Positions 42,278 through 49,971 of a stretch of DNA of 64,000 nucleotides are shown here, in pieces; within the stretch, counting starts at the first letter, position 1, and each line of letters opens with the position of its first letter. Origin of the DNA: Lachnospiraceae bacterium (lineage in GTDB: Bacteria; Bacillota; Clostridia; Lachnospirales; Lachnospiraceae); the NCBI GenBank assembly GCA_017520425.1, contig JAFXFO010000017.1:62001-126000 (forward strand), given 5' to 3'. Position numbers and translations under genes: made by a program. The notes below the pieces were generated by a model that was not told where the DNA came from, searched no databases, and saw nothing but the letters and a program-made list of their open reading frames with translations.

Positions 42278-43945
42278 ATGGATGAAACAAAGAAAATGCA
42301 GGAAAAATTGATACAGGAATTTGCGAAGGAATACATGGAGCCGTTGTTTTACTTTTGTTTGAAGAAAACAGGGGACAGTGAGGAGGCGCAGGATTTAACG
42401 CAGGATATTGCACTGAATATTCTGACGGCCTTAAACGGCAAGACCGTTCCGGCTAATTTTTCCGCATGGGTTTGGAAAATCGCACGCAACAGGTACAGCG
42501 TATGGGCGGACAGGAAGCATAGGAGAGCGGAGTCGGTAACCGGTGCCGATATCGCAGATTATGAAATCGAGGATAAAAATGCAGACATTCTTGAAAGCGT
42601 AATTCACAGTGAGCAGCTGGCACTGTTACGGGAAGGACTGGCATTTATCTCCGGAGATTACAGAGATATTGTGGTTGCCTTTTACATTGAAGACCGAAGT
42701 GTGCGTGATATTGCCGAAAAATTGTCCCTTTCACAGGATACGGTGAAGCAGAGACTGCACCGTGCGAGAAAAATATTGAAAGAAGGTATGAATATGGCAA
42801 GAGAATTTGGAAGATTATCCTTTAAGCCGGAGAATATAACATTTAGCAATAGCGGAAAATTCGGCATGATGAATGAACCATGGGTTTTTTTGAACAGAAT
42901 ACTTTGTAAGAACATTTTATTGGCAGCTTACAGAACACCGTCCACTGCAGAAGAGCTGGCTATTGAGGTGGGCGTGGCTTTACCTTATATGGAAGCGGAA
43001 TTAAAGGATTTGACAGATGCCACACTACTACGCAAGGTGGGAAATAAATACGAAGCCAATATTATGATAGTCAGTGCTGACGCTCAGGAAAAGATGAATG
43101 CACATTTGCAGGGATTGGTACATGAATTGACGGAGCATATCACAAAGTTCATGTCAATATATGCATGGAGAGATGAGTATCAACCCGGATGGCATGGAGG
43201 ATATCAGTCCGCAGAGGATATGAAATGGACACTACTGCTGCAGGCAGTGGATGATGTGAATAAAGAGATTGGAGCACGTTATAGACAGGAAGAAGGTAAT
43301 AATCCTCAGATTGGGCCCTGGGGCTATACGATTCGTCCCAATGGTGGAGAGTGGGATGTAGTCGGTATGGAGGAGTGTCCTTGTGAATTACCATCTTACA
43401 TAGGTCTTCATGGTTGCATGCATGCACAGGATGGTGAAATGCCTAATATACCTTTTGGTGCATATCAGATTTACTATAAAGGAATTGCAGGTAAGAAATC
43501 AGATATCATTACATACAATGAAGGCTATGCTTTACAGCAGGTGGTAAATGGCGAAGCAGAAAAAGTAGAAAGTGCACTGCTGGTACGTTTGGAGGAACAG
43601 GGTTATCTTGTAAAGAAGGAAGAGAAATATGAACCCACCTTCTTGGTATTATATCCGGACGTACCACCTATCATGGAAGAACATCGGGAGAGCTTGATGA
43701 ACTTTTATGAATCATATATGAAGGCGGTGGAAGTGGTGGATAGACATTATCAGTACTGCCTGAAGCAGATTTTGGCAGAGATTCCTGAGTTCCTAAAAGA
43801 GAACAAGCATCAGCTCAATCATATTGTTAGCAGCTTCTTATCTACGATAAGAGGTGCCGTCCTGGAGGAGGCGATCCGTCAGGGATACCTTACTTATGAC
43901 GAAGCGAAAGATAATCGTATGTTGGGTGTGTATTTGTATGTTTAA
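42278..43945 (+). CDS. Sigma-70 family (ECF-like) factor with 370-residue C-terminal extension
   Basis: This is a 555-residue protein. Sigma region 2 covers residues 20-85 (EEAQDLTQDIALNIL, WVWKIARNRYSVWADR) and region 4 residues 115-170 (RDIVVAFYIEDRSVRDIAEKLSLSQDTVKQRLHRARK). Then follow about 370 residues of unknown fold, starting with a winged-helix-like stretch (AYRTPSTAEELAIEVGVALPYME). Ordinary ECF factors are under 200 residues, so the extension is likely a sensor or regulatory domain replacing an anti-sigma factor. AAGGGAGACG precedes the ATG. No anti-sigma gene follows. Confidence 0.85.
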   Translation: MDETKKMQEKLIQEFAKEYMEPLFYFCLKKTGDSEEAQDLTQDIALNILTALNGKTVPANFSAWVWKIARNRYSVWADRKHRRAESVTGADIADYEIEDKNADILESVIHSEQLALLREGLAFISGDYRDIVVAFYIEDRSVRDIAEKLSLSQDTVKQRLHRARKILKEGMNMAREFGRLSFKPENITFSNSGKFGMMNEPWVFLNRILCKNILLAAYRTPSTAEELAIEVGVALPYMEAELKDLTDATLLRKVGNKYEANIMIVSADAQEKMNAHLQGLVHELTEHITKFMSIYAWRDEYQPGWHGGYQSAEDMKWTLLLQAVDDVNKEIGARYRQEEGNNPQIGPWGYTIRPNGGEWDVVGMEECPCELPSYIGLHGCMHAQDGEMPNIPFGAYQIYYKGIAGKKSDIITYNEGYALQQVVNGEAEKVESALLVRLEEQGYLVKKEEKYEPTFLVLYPDVPPIMEEHRESLMNFYESYMKAVEVVDRHYQYCLKQILAEIPEFLKENKHQLNHIVSSFLSTIRGAVLEEAIRQGYLTYDEAKDNRMLGVYLYV

Positions 43946-43967
43946 TAAGTGAAATTAGTGTTAAAGG

Positions 43968-44003
43968 GCCGTCCTTCTCAAGGGTATGAGAAGGGCGGCT
44001 TTA
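43968..44003 (+). terminator. Terminator of the long sigma factor gene
   Basis: A 13-bp stem with one mismatch, GCCGTCCTTCTCA (43968-43980) with TGAGAAGGGCGGC (43987-43999), is followed by TTTATTATTTTT. Confidence 0.85.
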
Positions 44004-44031
44004 TTATTTTTATAATTTCGTAAAAAACCTC

Positions 44032-44062
44032 TTGACCTGCTCCTTGGGAGCAGGTTTACAAT
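44032..44062 (+). promoter_or_regulatory. MerR-type promoter with 19-bp spacer and operator
   Basis: TTGACC (44032-44037) and TACAAT (44057-44062) are 19 bases apart. The perfect palindrome ACCTGCTCC-TTG-GGAGCAGGT (44035-44055) fills the spacer. The over-long spacer with a central dyad is the hallmark of MerR-activated promoters, where the regulator twists the DNA. The likely regulator is encoded 107 bases downstream. Confidence 0.85.
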
Positions 44063-44168
44063 ATGCTTGTAACAAAGAAAGTACTGCTAACTGCGATTGT
44101 CGCGGCCGGACAGAGCAGGTTTGCAGGAGGAAATGTTAAGATTTATTGTGAGTATGGAGGATTAAGAT

Positions 44169-45044
44169 ATGAACCAAGCGGTAGAGCAGAAATTATATAA
44201 AATCAGTGAAGTGGCAAAGATTACAGGGGCATCGCGTAAGGCCCTGCAGGAGTATGATAAGATGGATATGATACATCCTACCACAAAAACGGAGGGGGGA
44301 TATTGGCTGTATAATGATGATGCGTTAATGGCAGTCAGCGTCATACAGATGTTTTCCATGGTTGGATATTCTCGTAAGGAAATTAAGGAATTTCTTCCTA
44401 CCGTAACCGGCTTTGACCATTTGGAGGAGCGAAAGGAGAAGCTGGAAGAGGCAATCAAACGCTTAGAAGAAAAGAGGGATAAGATAGAGGGCTTAATCAT
44501 GATGGCAAATACCATGAAAAACCTAACTTTCCTTCCCAAAGAAGAACTGAAAATGATGTATGATTATAAAGAGGATCGTCGTTTGGGAAAAGAATCCGAT
44601 AAGGAAAGAATGGAAAAGATTATGGATAACTATACCAAAATGGACGAAGATTTACAGGAGAAAATAAATGAGGTGATGCCGTTAATGACTCCTTTTGTGG
44701 GAAAGTTGATGTTACTGGCCTGTTATCAGGAGGAAACACCTGATTCTAGTGTGATACAGGAAAAGGTGGAGGAGGCATTTGTAGAGTGGAAGAAGGGATA
44801 TACACCATTCATGCGGGCGTTTGGAGAGTTTTCTGAGACGGAAAGCATAGAGGATAAGCCGATTTTCGAGCAATTGCAAGCGTTTCGGGGATATAGTGAA
44901 GTGACTTTGGGTGGGCAGGAGCCTTGCCCGCTGGGAGATACTATGGAGACGCAGATCAATCAGAGATACGGTGAAGGTACCGGAGACCGCATCCGTGCAA
45001 TGCTGGATGCATTTGTGGCGTTAAAAAGCGAGTCCGCGCAATAA
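44169..45044 (+). CDS. MerR family transcriptional regulator
   Basis: This 291-residue protein has a winged helix at residues 8-75 (YKISEVAKITGASRKALQEYDK, EGGYWLYNDDAL), a long dimerisation helix (HLEERKEKLEEAIKRLEEKRDKIEG) and a C-terminal domain of about 170 residues that resembles the effector-binding TipA-like type (HMM-level match not tested). It probably activates its own promoter at 44032. A second GAGCAGGT half-site lies in the leader near 44114. The transglutaminase-like gene follows after 24 bases. Confidence 0.88.
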   Translation: MNQAVEQKLYKISEVAKITGASRKALQEYDKMDMIHPTTKTEGGYWLYNDDALMAVSVIQMFSMVGYSRKEIKEFLPTVTGFDHLEERKEKLEEAIKRLEEKRDKIEGLIMMANTMKNLTFLPKEELKMMYDYKEDRRLGKESDKERMEKIMDNYTKMDEDLQEKINEVMPLMTPFVGKLMLLACYQEETPDSSVIQEKVEEAFVEWKKGYTPFMRAFGEFSETESIEDKPIFEQLQAFRGYSEVTLGGQEPCPLGDTMETQINQRYGEGTGDRIRAMLDAFVALKSESAQ

Positions 45045-45068
45045 AATATACAATGAGGAGAAAAAATC

Positions 45069-46067
45069 ATGAATATGCGATTCATAAACAGATTAAATAA
45101 AGTGTGCATAGGTGTAATAGTAGCAGCGGTAGCAACGCTTTTGATAAGCAACTCGTGGGGAGGCCCATCAGATACACTACGCAGAATAGTTGGAATATTT
45201 GATTTGATAGCGATGGTCGGTCTGGTTTTCTGTACGGTACGTCTTTATCAATGCGGTATGATGGGCAAAGGAATGTCGCCCGGCAATCTTCCCCTCCCGG
45301 AGAAGTCCCGTTTAGACATTTTGAAGGAGCATGGAGAGTACGACCGAAGCCGTCAGGAAAAGCCCTACACCTATGAGTTTCGTATGGGCGGTAAGGTGCC
45401 GGCTATCCTGGAAAAGTATGATTACAGTAAGTACTTAGAAGGTGTGGAGCCGGGAACGGATGAGGTGGCCTTTCGGATGCTGGACTTCGTGTGCGACCAT
45501 TTTCACCATGGGTCAAATGCATGGGCTGCCAATGGTAAACTAACCAAACAGATAAAGCAGTATGAAAAGACGGAGTATGTGACCAATTGCCGCGGCCTGT
45601 CTAAATTATTGACTTCCCTATTATTATTGAATGGTATCAAGGCTCGATTTGTGACATGCCGTCCTTATGAGGAACCCTTTAATGACTGTCATGTGGTGGT
45701 AGATTGTGTGCTACCTTCCGGAAAACGGATTATGCTGGATCCTACTTACCGGTTATACCTGATGGATAAACAGGGTGAGTATCTGTCCATAGAAGGACTG
45801 CGTAAGGCGTTACTTACTGATGAGGAGATTACGTATAATCCCAATGCAGGATACAACGGTGGAACTTTCGGTCCGAAGGATTTGGCGGATTACAGGGATT
45901 ATATGGCTAAGAATCTGATTCGTATTTCTTCAGGAGTGTTGTTTGCAGACGGTAAGGAAGAGCGGGATGTGCGCCAGGTCATATTGGTACCCAAAGAGTA
46001 TCCTATTGAAAAATTCAAATATACGGGTAATTTTGTATTTAATGATGAAGCATTTTGGAGAATTTAA
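45069..46067 (+). CDS. Transglutaminase-like domain membrane protein
   Basis: This 332-residue protein has two N-terminal membrane helices (residues 10-27, 40-60). A transglutaminase-like core has the triad Cys 174 (TNCRGLSKLL), His 208 (DCHVVVDC) and Asp 224 (IMLDPT). Such domains act as peptidases or cross-linking enzymes. The position right after the MerR gene suggests that it is part of the MerR-controlled operon. GAGGAGAAAAAATC precedes the ATG. Confidence 0.82.
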   Translation: MNMRFINRLNKVCIGVIVAAVATLLISNSWGGPSDTLRRIVGIFDLIAMVGLVFCTVRLYQCGMMGKGMSPGNLPLPEKSRLDILKEHGEYDRSRQEKPYTYEFRMGGKVPAILEKYDYSKYLEGVEPGTDEVAFRMLDFVCDHFHHGSNAWAANGKLTKQIKQYEKTEYVTNCRGLSKLLTSLLLLNGIKARFVTCRPYEEPFNDCHVVVDCVLPSGKRIMLDPTYRLYLMDKQGEYLSIEGLRKALLTDEEITYNPNAGYNGGTFGPKDLADYRDYMAKNLIRISSGVLFADGKEERDVRQVILVPKEYPIEKFKYTGNFVFNDEAFWRI

Positions 46068-46140
46068 AATATGGAAAACCGAATTTGCATCATTTTTTAC
46101 AAGGCACACAAAATCTACAAATATTTATTGAGAGTTAATA

Positions 46141-46728
46141 ATGAAAAATAAGAGAAGAATTGACAAACTTCATACAATTATATATGCAATACTCATTATG
46201 GTTTTGGTTTTTGTTTTTATCAAAACAGATTTGTTAGACATCATTGGTTCCAACACGGACATTCATCTCGGGAAATTCGAGTTTTCCGTTAAATTGAAAA
46301 TTATTTTGTTCATTATCGCTTTTTATGTAAACGCTTTTTTACATGAAGGAATTCATGTGTTGACGGGGAAAATATTCTTGCCGGATGCAAAGTATTCCAT
46401 AACGATCATGGGACCAAAGGCGCATGCTACAAGGCATGGTGGAGATCCGACAAGAATTCAGGACCAAATCATAACAATCATGCCCTTTTTAATCTTAAGC
46501 GTGATGATGTTCTCCCTGGGACTGGCAGTGAAAGATTTTACCGATTTGCCAATGTATTTTGTGATTTTTAATACTGCCGGAAGTATTTCGGACATTGAAT
46601 CTTTTTTATTTATGTTTTGTTTCCCCCAAAACCGGAAGCTGAGCGAGATTCGTAAAATGGATACAATGGAAAAAAGTACTCCGTATCATCGTTTTTGGAA
46701 GAGATGGCGCGAATTCTTTTATGCATAA
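46141..46728 (+). CDS. DUF3267 putative zinc metalloprotease
   Basis: This 195-residue membrane protein has the zincin motif HEGIH (His 68, Glu 69, His 72) in NAFLHEGIHVLTG, and NTAGSISDIESFLFMF near the end, the two marks of DUF3267. About four membrane segments. It could cleave a peptide within or near the membrane. The ribosome site is weak (GAGAG). It may belong to the MerR operon, although a 73-base gap precedes it. Confidence 0.8.
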   Translation: MKNKRRIDKLHTIIYAILIMVLVFVFIKTDLLDIIGSNTDIHLGKFEFSVKLKIILFIIAFYVNAFLHEGIHVLTGKIFLPDAKYSITIMGPKAHATRHGGDPTRIQDQIITIMPFLILSVMMFSLGLAVKDFTDLPMYFVIFNTAGSISDIESFLFMFCFPQNRKLSEIRKMDTMEKSTPYHRFWKRWREFFYA

Positions 46729-46758
46729 AGTATACGTTGTTCAACATTTTTTGTAGTT

Positions 46759-48162
46759 TTATTTGCCAAGCTTCTCAGCGACGGTTTTCATCTGTTCGGT
46801 GGTTAACTGCCAATCCTGTTTGAAATCAATTTCTACGATGCAATCATCATAGCAGAGCAGGAAACGCATTTGCATTTCGTCAGCCAGCATTAGCTGATAA
46901 GCTTCATTGGCACCCCAAGGAGCAGTATCTATAGAGATATGCTTTTCCCATCCGCTAACTTCCGGGACGGGACGACCGTAGTTGTGCGCAAAGTCATTAA
47001 GTAATGCTTTCTTGCACAGATTATAGAGAAAAGGAGCTTTTATTCTGGTAATGGAATAATCCAGCCTTGGCTGGGTAAGAGCATCCCACCTTGGACGCTG
47101 CGTGGCAGCATCTTCTTCTAAAAATATAGATTTATTTTGTGTATGCATTTCATAGGAATATTCGTCATATTCCGTTTCTATCAAATCTTCAATGGTTAGC
47201 GGCAGTGTGTCACCATAGACCTCAAAGGTTTGTCCTTTGAATTCGTAGGTATCCACGGGCACTTTCGCCGATGGGGAAGAAAGGACCGTAGCGATTACGA
47301 AAAAGATTAATGTAATCGAGAATACAAAAGGAACAACAAGCGATAAAACAAACGTGATATTTCGATTTATTTTTGCCGATAATTTCATTCGCTTCATCCA
47401 CTTGGATATTCCTAAAATTACTGCCGAAAGACCCAGGACAACAGCAATTGCCAATACTGCAATTAACGACGTCCTGCTGTCGGCAAAGGATAACAAAAGG
47501 AAGACAAACATCAATATGAGGAAAACAAGGATAACACATTTCGAACGAGGATGTCCCTTGGTAGCAACAAAGCTACCGTCCCGTTTCGCTGCAAGATTCG
47601 CACGCCTGTACCAACTAAAATAGCTTATGATACCGGCAAAAGGTATGGTTAACATCAGAATCCAGCATATTCCCGTGAATAGATTGTTATTGCTGGCAAG
47701 GACGCTGATAGGGTCCAAAGAGAAACGCCAGAAGAAAAGTAGTGCCTGCAAGATTCCGCAACCGACGAAAAGATAATAGCTGGGTAACAGAGATTTCTTA
47801 ACCGAGGTATGGATGGCTTCTACTTCTAAAAGGGCATCCGTTTCAATGGGAGTGGGTTGTTCATCCTCATTATAGAAAATCTGCATTTGGGCATTGGAAG
47901 CGGCCAGATGCCAGCCGGTGTGTTCACAAAAATCCTGAAAGGTCAGCTGGGCTTCGGATGGCTCCGGATCAAAGGCAGATGCCTTGGCAAAGTATACAAC
48001 GGAAAAATGAATTTTCTTCGGTTCGATACGTTTGAATTGCCAACCCAAAGCAGTTATTCTATCCAGCATCCAACCGTTTTCGGCCTGTTTTTCCAAATAG
48101 TTCTCTATTCCTGTGCGGTCATAAAAGGAAAAAAGTACAAAGCATCTTTTAAAATCTTTCAT
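46759..48162 (-). CDS. DUF2812 domain membrane protein
   Basis: This 467-residue protein begins with a DUF2812 domain (YDRTGIENYLEKQAENGWMLDRI, FKRIEPKKIHFSVVYF; residues 1-105). Four membrane helices follow (about 125-150, 165-185, 208-226, 232-255), a fifth near 275-300, then a soluble beta-rich tail. DUF2812 proteins are regularly encoded after a PadR regulator, and that is so here with an ATGA overlap. The function is unknown; control by the PadR operators at 48500 is likely. Confidence 0.85.
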   Translation of the reverse strand: MKDFKRCFVLFSFYDRTGIENYLEKQAENGWMLDRITALGWQFKRIEPKKIHFSVVYFAKASAFDPEPSEAQLTFQDFCEHTGWHLAASNAQMQIFYNEDEQPTPIETDALLEVEAIHTSVKKSLLPSYYLFVGCGILQALLFFWRFSLDPISVLASNNNLFTGICWILMLTIPFAGIISYFSWYRRANLAAKRDGSFVATKGHPRSKCVILVFLILMFVFLLLSFADSRTSLIAVLAIAVVLGLSAVILGISKWMKRMKLSAKINRNITFVLSLVVPFVFSITLIFFVIATVLSSPSAKVPVDTYEFKGQTFEVYGDTLPLTIEDLIETEYDEYSYEMHTQNKSIFLEEDAATQRPRWDALTQPRLDYSITRIKAPFLYNLCKKALLNDFAHNYGRPVPEVSGWEKHISIDTAPWGANEAYQLMLADEMQMRFLLCYDDCIVEIDFKQDWQLTTEQMKTVAEKLGK

Positions 48163-48482
48163 GAGTGTTCCTCCCTGTCGAAAATCCTATGATAATCTGC
48201 CAATTGTGCGTTTAATCTTTCACACTCTTTGGCAAGCATCTCGCTACCTTTCTCTGTAAGGATGTAGCTTCGCCGCCTGCCCTCTATTTTGGTTTCCCGT
48301 ATCATTTCTGCATCCAAAAACTGTTCCAGCAGAGTATAAAGAGTACCGGAGCCCACGTTTACCCGTTGGTTTGTCATAGCCGGAACACGGTCCAGTATAT
48401 CCATGCCGTAGCATTCTTCTTTCAGACAAAGTAATGTATAAAACATTTGCTCGGTTAATGTGTGAAATTTTACTCGTGGCAA
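48159..48482 (-). CDS. PadR family transcriptional regulator
   Basis: This roughly 107-residue protein has a winged helix (LTEQMFYTLLCLKEECYGMDILDRVP, VGSGTLYTLLEQFLDAEMIRE, GRRRSYILTEKG) and a short C-terminal helix. The TTG at 48482 is preferred as start because GGAAGG sits eight bases upstream; a GTG at 48491 lies too close to that site. It represses its own promoter and the coupled DUF2812 gene, inferred from the operators just upstream. Confidence 0.85.
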   Translation of the reverse strand: MPRVKFHTLTEQMFYTLLCLKEECYGMDILDRVPAMTNQRVNVGSGTLYTLLEQFLDAEMIRETKIEGRRRSYILTEKGSEMLAKECERLNAQLADYHRIFDREEHS

Positions 48483-48499
48483 ATGAGTCACCTTCCTTT

Positions 48500-48553
48500 C
48501 TCGATATTCGAGTATTATAGTTGTATTATATTCTCGATAATCGAGAAAGTCAA
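48500..48553 (-). promoter_or_regulatory. PadR operon promoter with two operators
   Basis: On the reverse strand TTGACT (48553-48548), a 17-base spacer and TATAAT (48530-48525) form a strong promoter. Two 13-base palindromes of the form CTCGA-nnn-TCGAG lie at 48533-48545, inside the spacer, and 48500-48512, past the start point. Their centres are 33 bp apart, about three helical turns, suited to binding by two dimers on one face. Confidence 0.8.
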
Positions 48554-48563
48554 GAATAATTTT

Positions 48564-48593
48564 GGAGCTGCCACAGATTTATGTGGTAGCTCC
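48564..48593 (-). terminator. Hairpin after the MTA nucleosidase gene
   Basis: GGAGCTgCCACA (48564-48575) pairs with TGTGGtAGCTCC (48582-48593). It lies just past the nucleosidase stop on the reverse strand, but the following T-run is weak. Confidence 0.5.
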
Positions 48594-48610
48594 ATGTTTG
48601 TATCCGCTTT

Positions 48611-49318
48611 TTATAATTTCTGCACAAACTCTTTGGTCAGCATTGCGCAATGCTTCGCAGCTTCCCTTTCAAAAGTAGGATAGTCCATCTCTGCGCTGTC
48701 ATCGGCCTTGTCGGAGATGGCACGGATGATGACGAAGGGGATCTTATTTAAGTAGCAGGTGTGAGCGATGGAAGCGCCTTCCATTTCCGCACAGTCACCT
48801 TGGAAATTGGCAATCAGGGCATCCTTCACTTCCTTGCTGGAGATGAACTGGTCGCCGCTGACTACACGGCCCACGATGGCCTGACAGTCAGGAATCACTT
48901 CGGTGCAGGTCTCTTTCGCTAAAGCAACCATATATTCGTCTGCGGTGAATTCCCGGGTGCCCAGCTGAGGCACTTCGCCCAATGGATAACCGAAGACACG
49001 CACGTCCACATCATGGTGAATCACATCCTTGGAAATCAGGATGTCACCGATATCCAGCTTGGCATTTAAAGAGCCTGCTACGCCGGTATTAATGACATGG
49101 GTTACCCCATATAAATCTGCCAGAATCTGGGTACAGATGGCAGCGTTTACCTTGCCGATACCGCAGCGGACGATGACTACATCAGCCTCTCCCAGCTTGC
49201 CTTCAAAGAAATCCATATTTGCTCTTGTGGTGGTATTTTCCACGGTCATTTGTGCCTTTAAGCTTTCCACTTCCAGCTCCATGGCACCGATAATTCCGAT
49301 TTTGCTCATAGTATTCAT
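48611..49318 (-). CDS. mtnN: 5'-methylthioadenosine / S-adenosylhomocysteine nucleosidase
   Basis: This 235-residue enzyme splits adenine from MTA and SAH. IGIIGAMELEVESLK at the start, VINTGVAGSLNAKLDIGD, the adenine-site CAEMEGASIAH and catalytic Asp in AISDKADDSAEMDY are all present. Its product S-ribosylhomocysteine is the substrate of LuxS, encoded about 2 kb away on the same strand. The start at 49318 is served by an AAAGGAG that lies 24 bases upstream with a hairpin between; an alternative ATG at 49309 has no site. Confidence 0.93.
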   Translation of the reverse strand: MNTMSKIGIIGAMELEVESLKAQMTVENTTTRANMDFFEGKLGEADVVIVRCGIGKVNAAICTQILADLYGVTHVINTGVAGSLNAKLDIGDILISKDVIHHDVDVRVFGYPLGEVPQLGTREFTADEYMVALAKETCTEVIPDCQAIVGRVVSGDQFISSKEVKDALIANFQGDCAEMEGASIAHTCYLNKIPFVIIRAISDKADDSAEMDYPTFEREAAKHCAMLTKEFVQKL

Positions 49319-49349
49319 TTATGGTGCCGGTCAGGCACCAAACTCCTTT
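49319..49349 (-). promoter_or_regulatory. Ribosome site with intervening hairpin before mtnN
   Basis: Reading the reverse strand: AAAGGAG (49349-49343), TTT, a hairpin GGTGCC-TGACC-GGCACC (49339-49323), ATAA, then ATG. The linear spacing is 24 bases, too long for initiation, but folding the hairpin leaves seven bases. Confidence 0.65.
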
Positions 49350-49429
49350 ACAGCTGATAATGAATTTATTATAGTATTATAGGTAAAGTTTTTCAATGGA
49401 AAAAATTTTTAAAAGTTTTTGTAATTTTC

Positions 49430-49453
49430 TGTAACAAAACGAAACATTACGAC
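49430..49453 (+). promoter_or_regulatory. Possible ECF-type autoregulated promoter
   Basis: TGTAAC (49430-49435) and CGAC (49450-49453), 14 bases apart, resemble the AAC / CGT-like boxes of ECF-controlled promoters, 39 bases before the sigma gene. Tentative. Confidence 0.35.
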
Positions 49454-49491
49454 ATTAACCATATAGAAGCGGCAAGAAAGGAGGCGGTTAA

Positions 49492-49971
49492 ATGAAGGAC
49501 ATGGAACAAATATATCAGGAATATGCCCAAACTGTTTACAAATACCTGTTTAGTAAAACCCATGACCCGGACCTGGCGGAAGAGCTCACCCAGGAAACCT
49601 TTTATCAGGCATTAAAGGGCATTGACCGCTTTGATGAAAGCTGTAAGGTATCCACTTGGCTTTGTGCCATAGCCAAGAATCAGTTGCTTGCTTACCGGCG
49701 TAAGCACCCCAAGCAGGAAAACATTGAGGATACGGATACTGCCACAGATTCTGTGGAGCAGGACGTGCTTTCAGGACTTGCCCGGGTGGAGCTGATGAAA
49801 CAGCTGCACTCCTGCCCGGAGCCCTTCCGTGAGGTCATGTATCTTAGGATTTTCGGTAATCTATCCTTTAAGGAAATCGGCGAAATCATGGGGAAGACGG
49901 AGAACTGGGCCAGAGTAACCTTTTATCGGGGCAAAGAAAATTTGAAGAAAGGATTGGTGGAATATGAGTAA
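49492..49971 (+). CDS. ECF-type sigma factor
   Basis: This 159-residue protein has region 2 (DPDLAEELTQETFYQALKGIDRF, STWLCAIAKNQLLAYRRK) and region 4 (CPEPFREVMYLRIFGNLSFKEIGEIMGKTENWARVTFYRGK). It directs RNA polymerase to a small regulon, usually including its own operon. GAAAGGAGGCG precedes the ATG. Its stop overlaps the start of the anti-sigma gene by eight bases, so sigma and anti-sigma are made in step. Confidence 0.93.
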   Translation: MKDMEQIYQEYAQTVYKYLFSKTHDPDLAEELTQETFYQALKGIDRFDESCKVSTWLCAIAKNQLLAYRRKHPKQENIEDTDTATDSVEQDVLSGLARVELMKQLHSCPEPFREVMYLRIFGNLSFKEIGEIMGKTENWARVTFYRGKENLKKGLVEYE

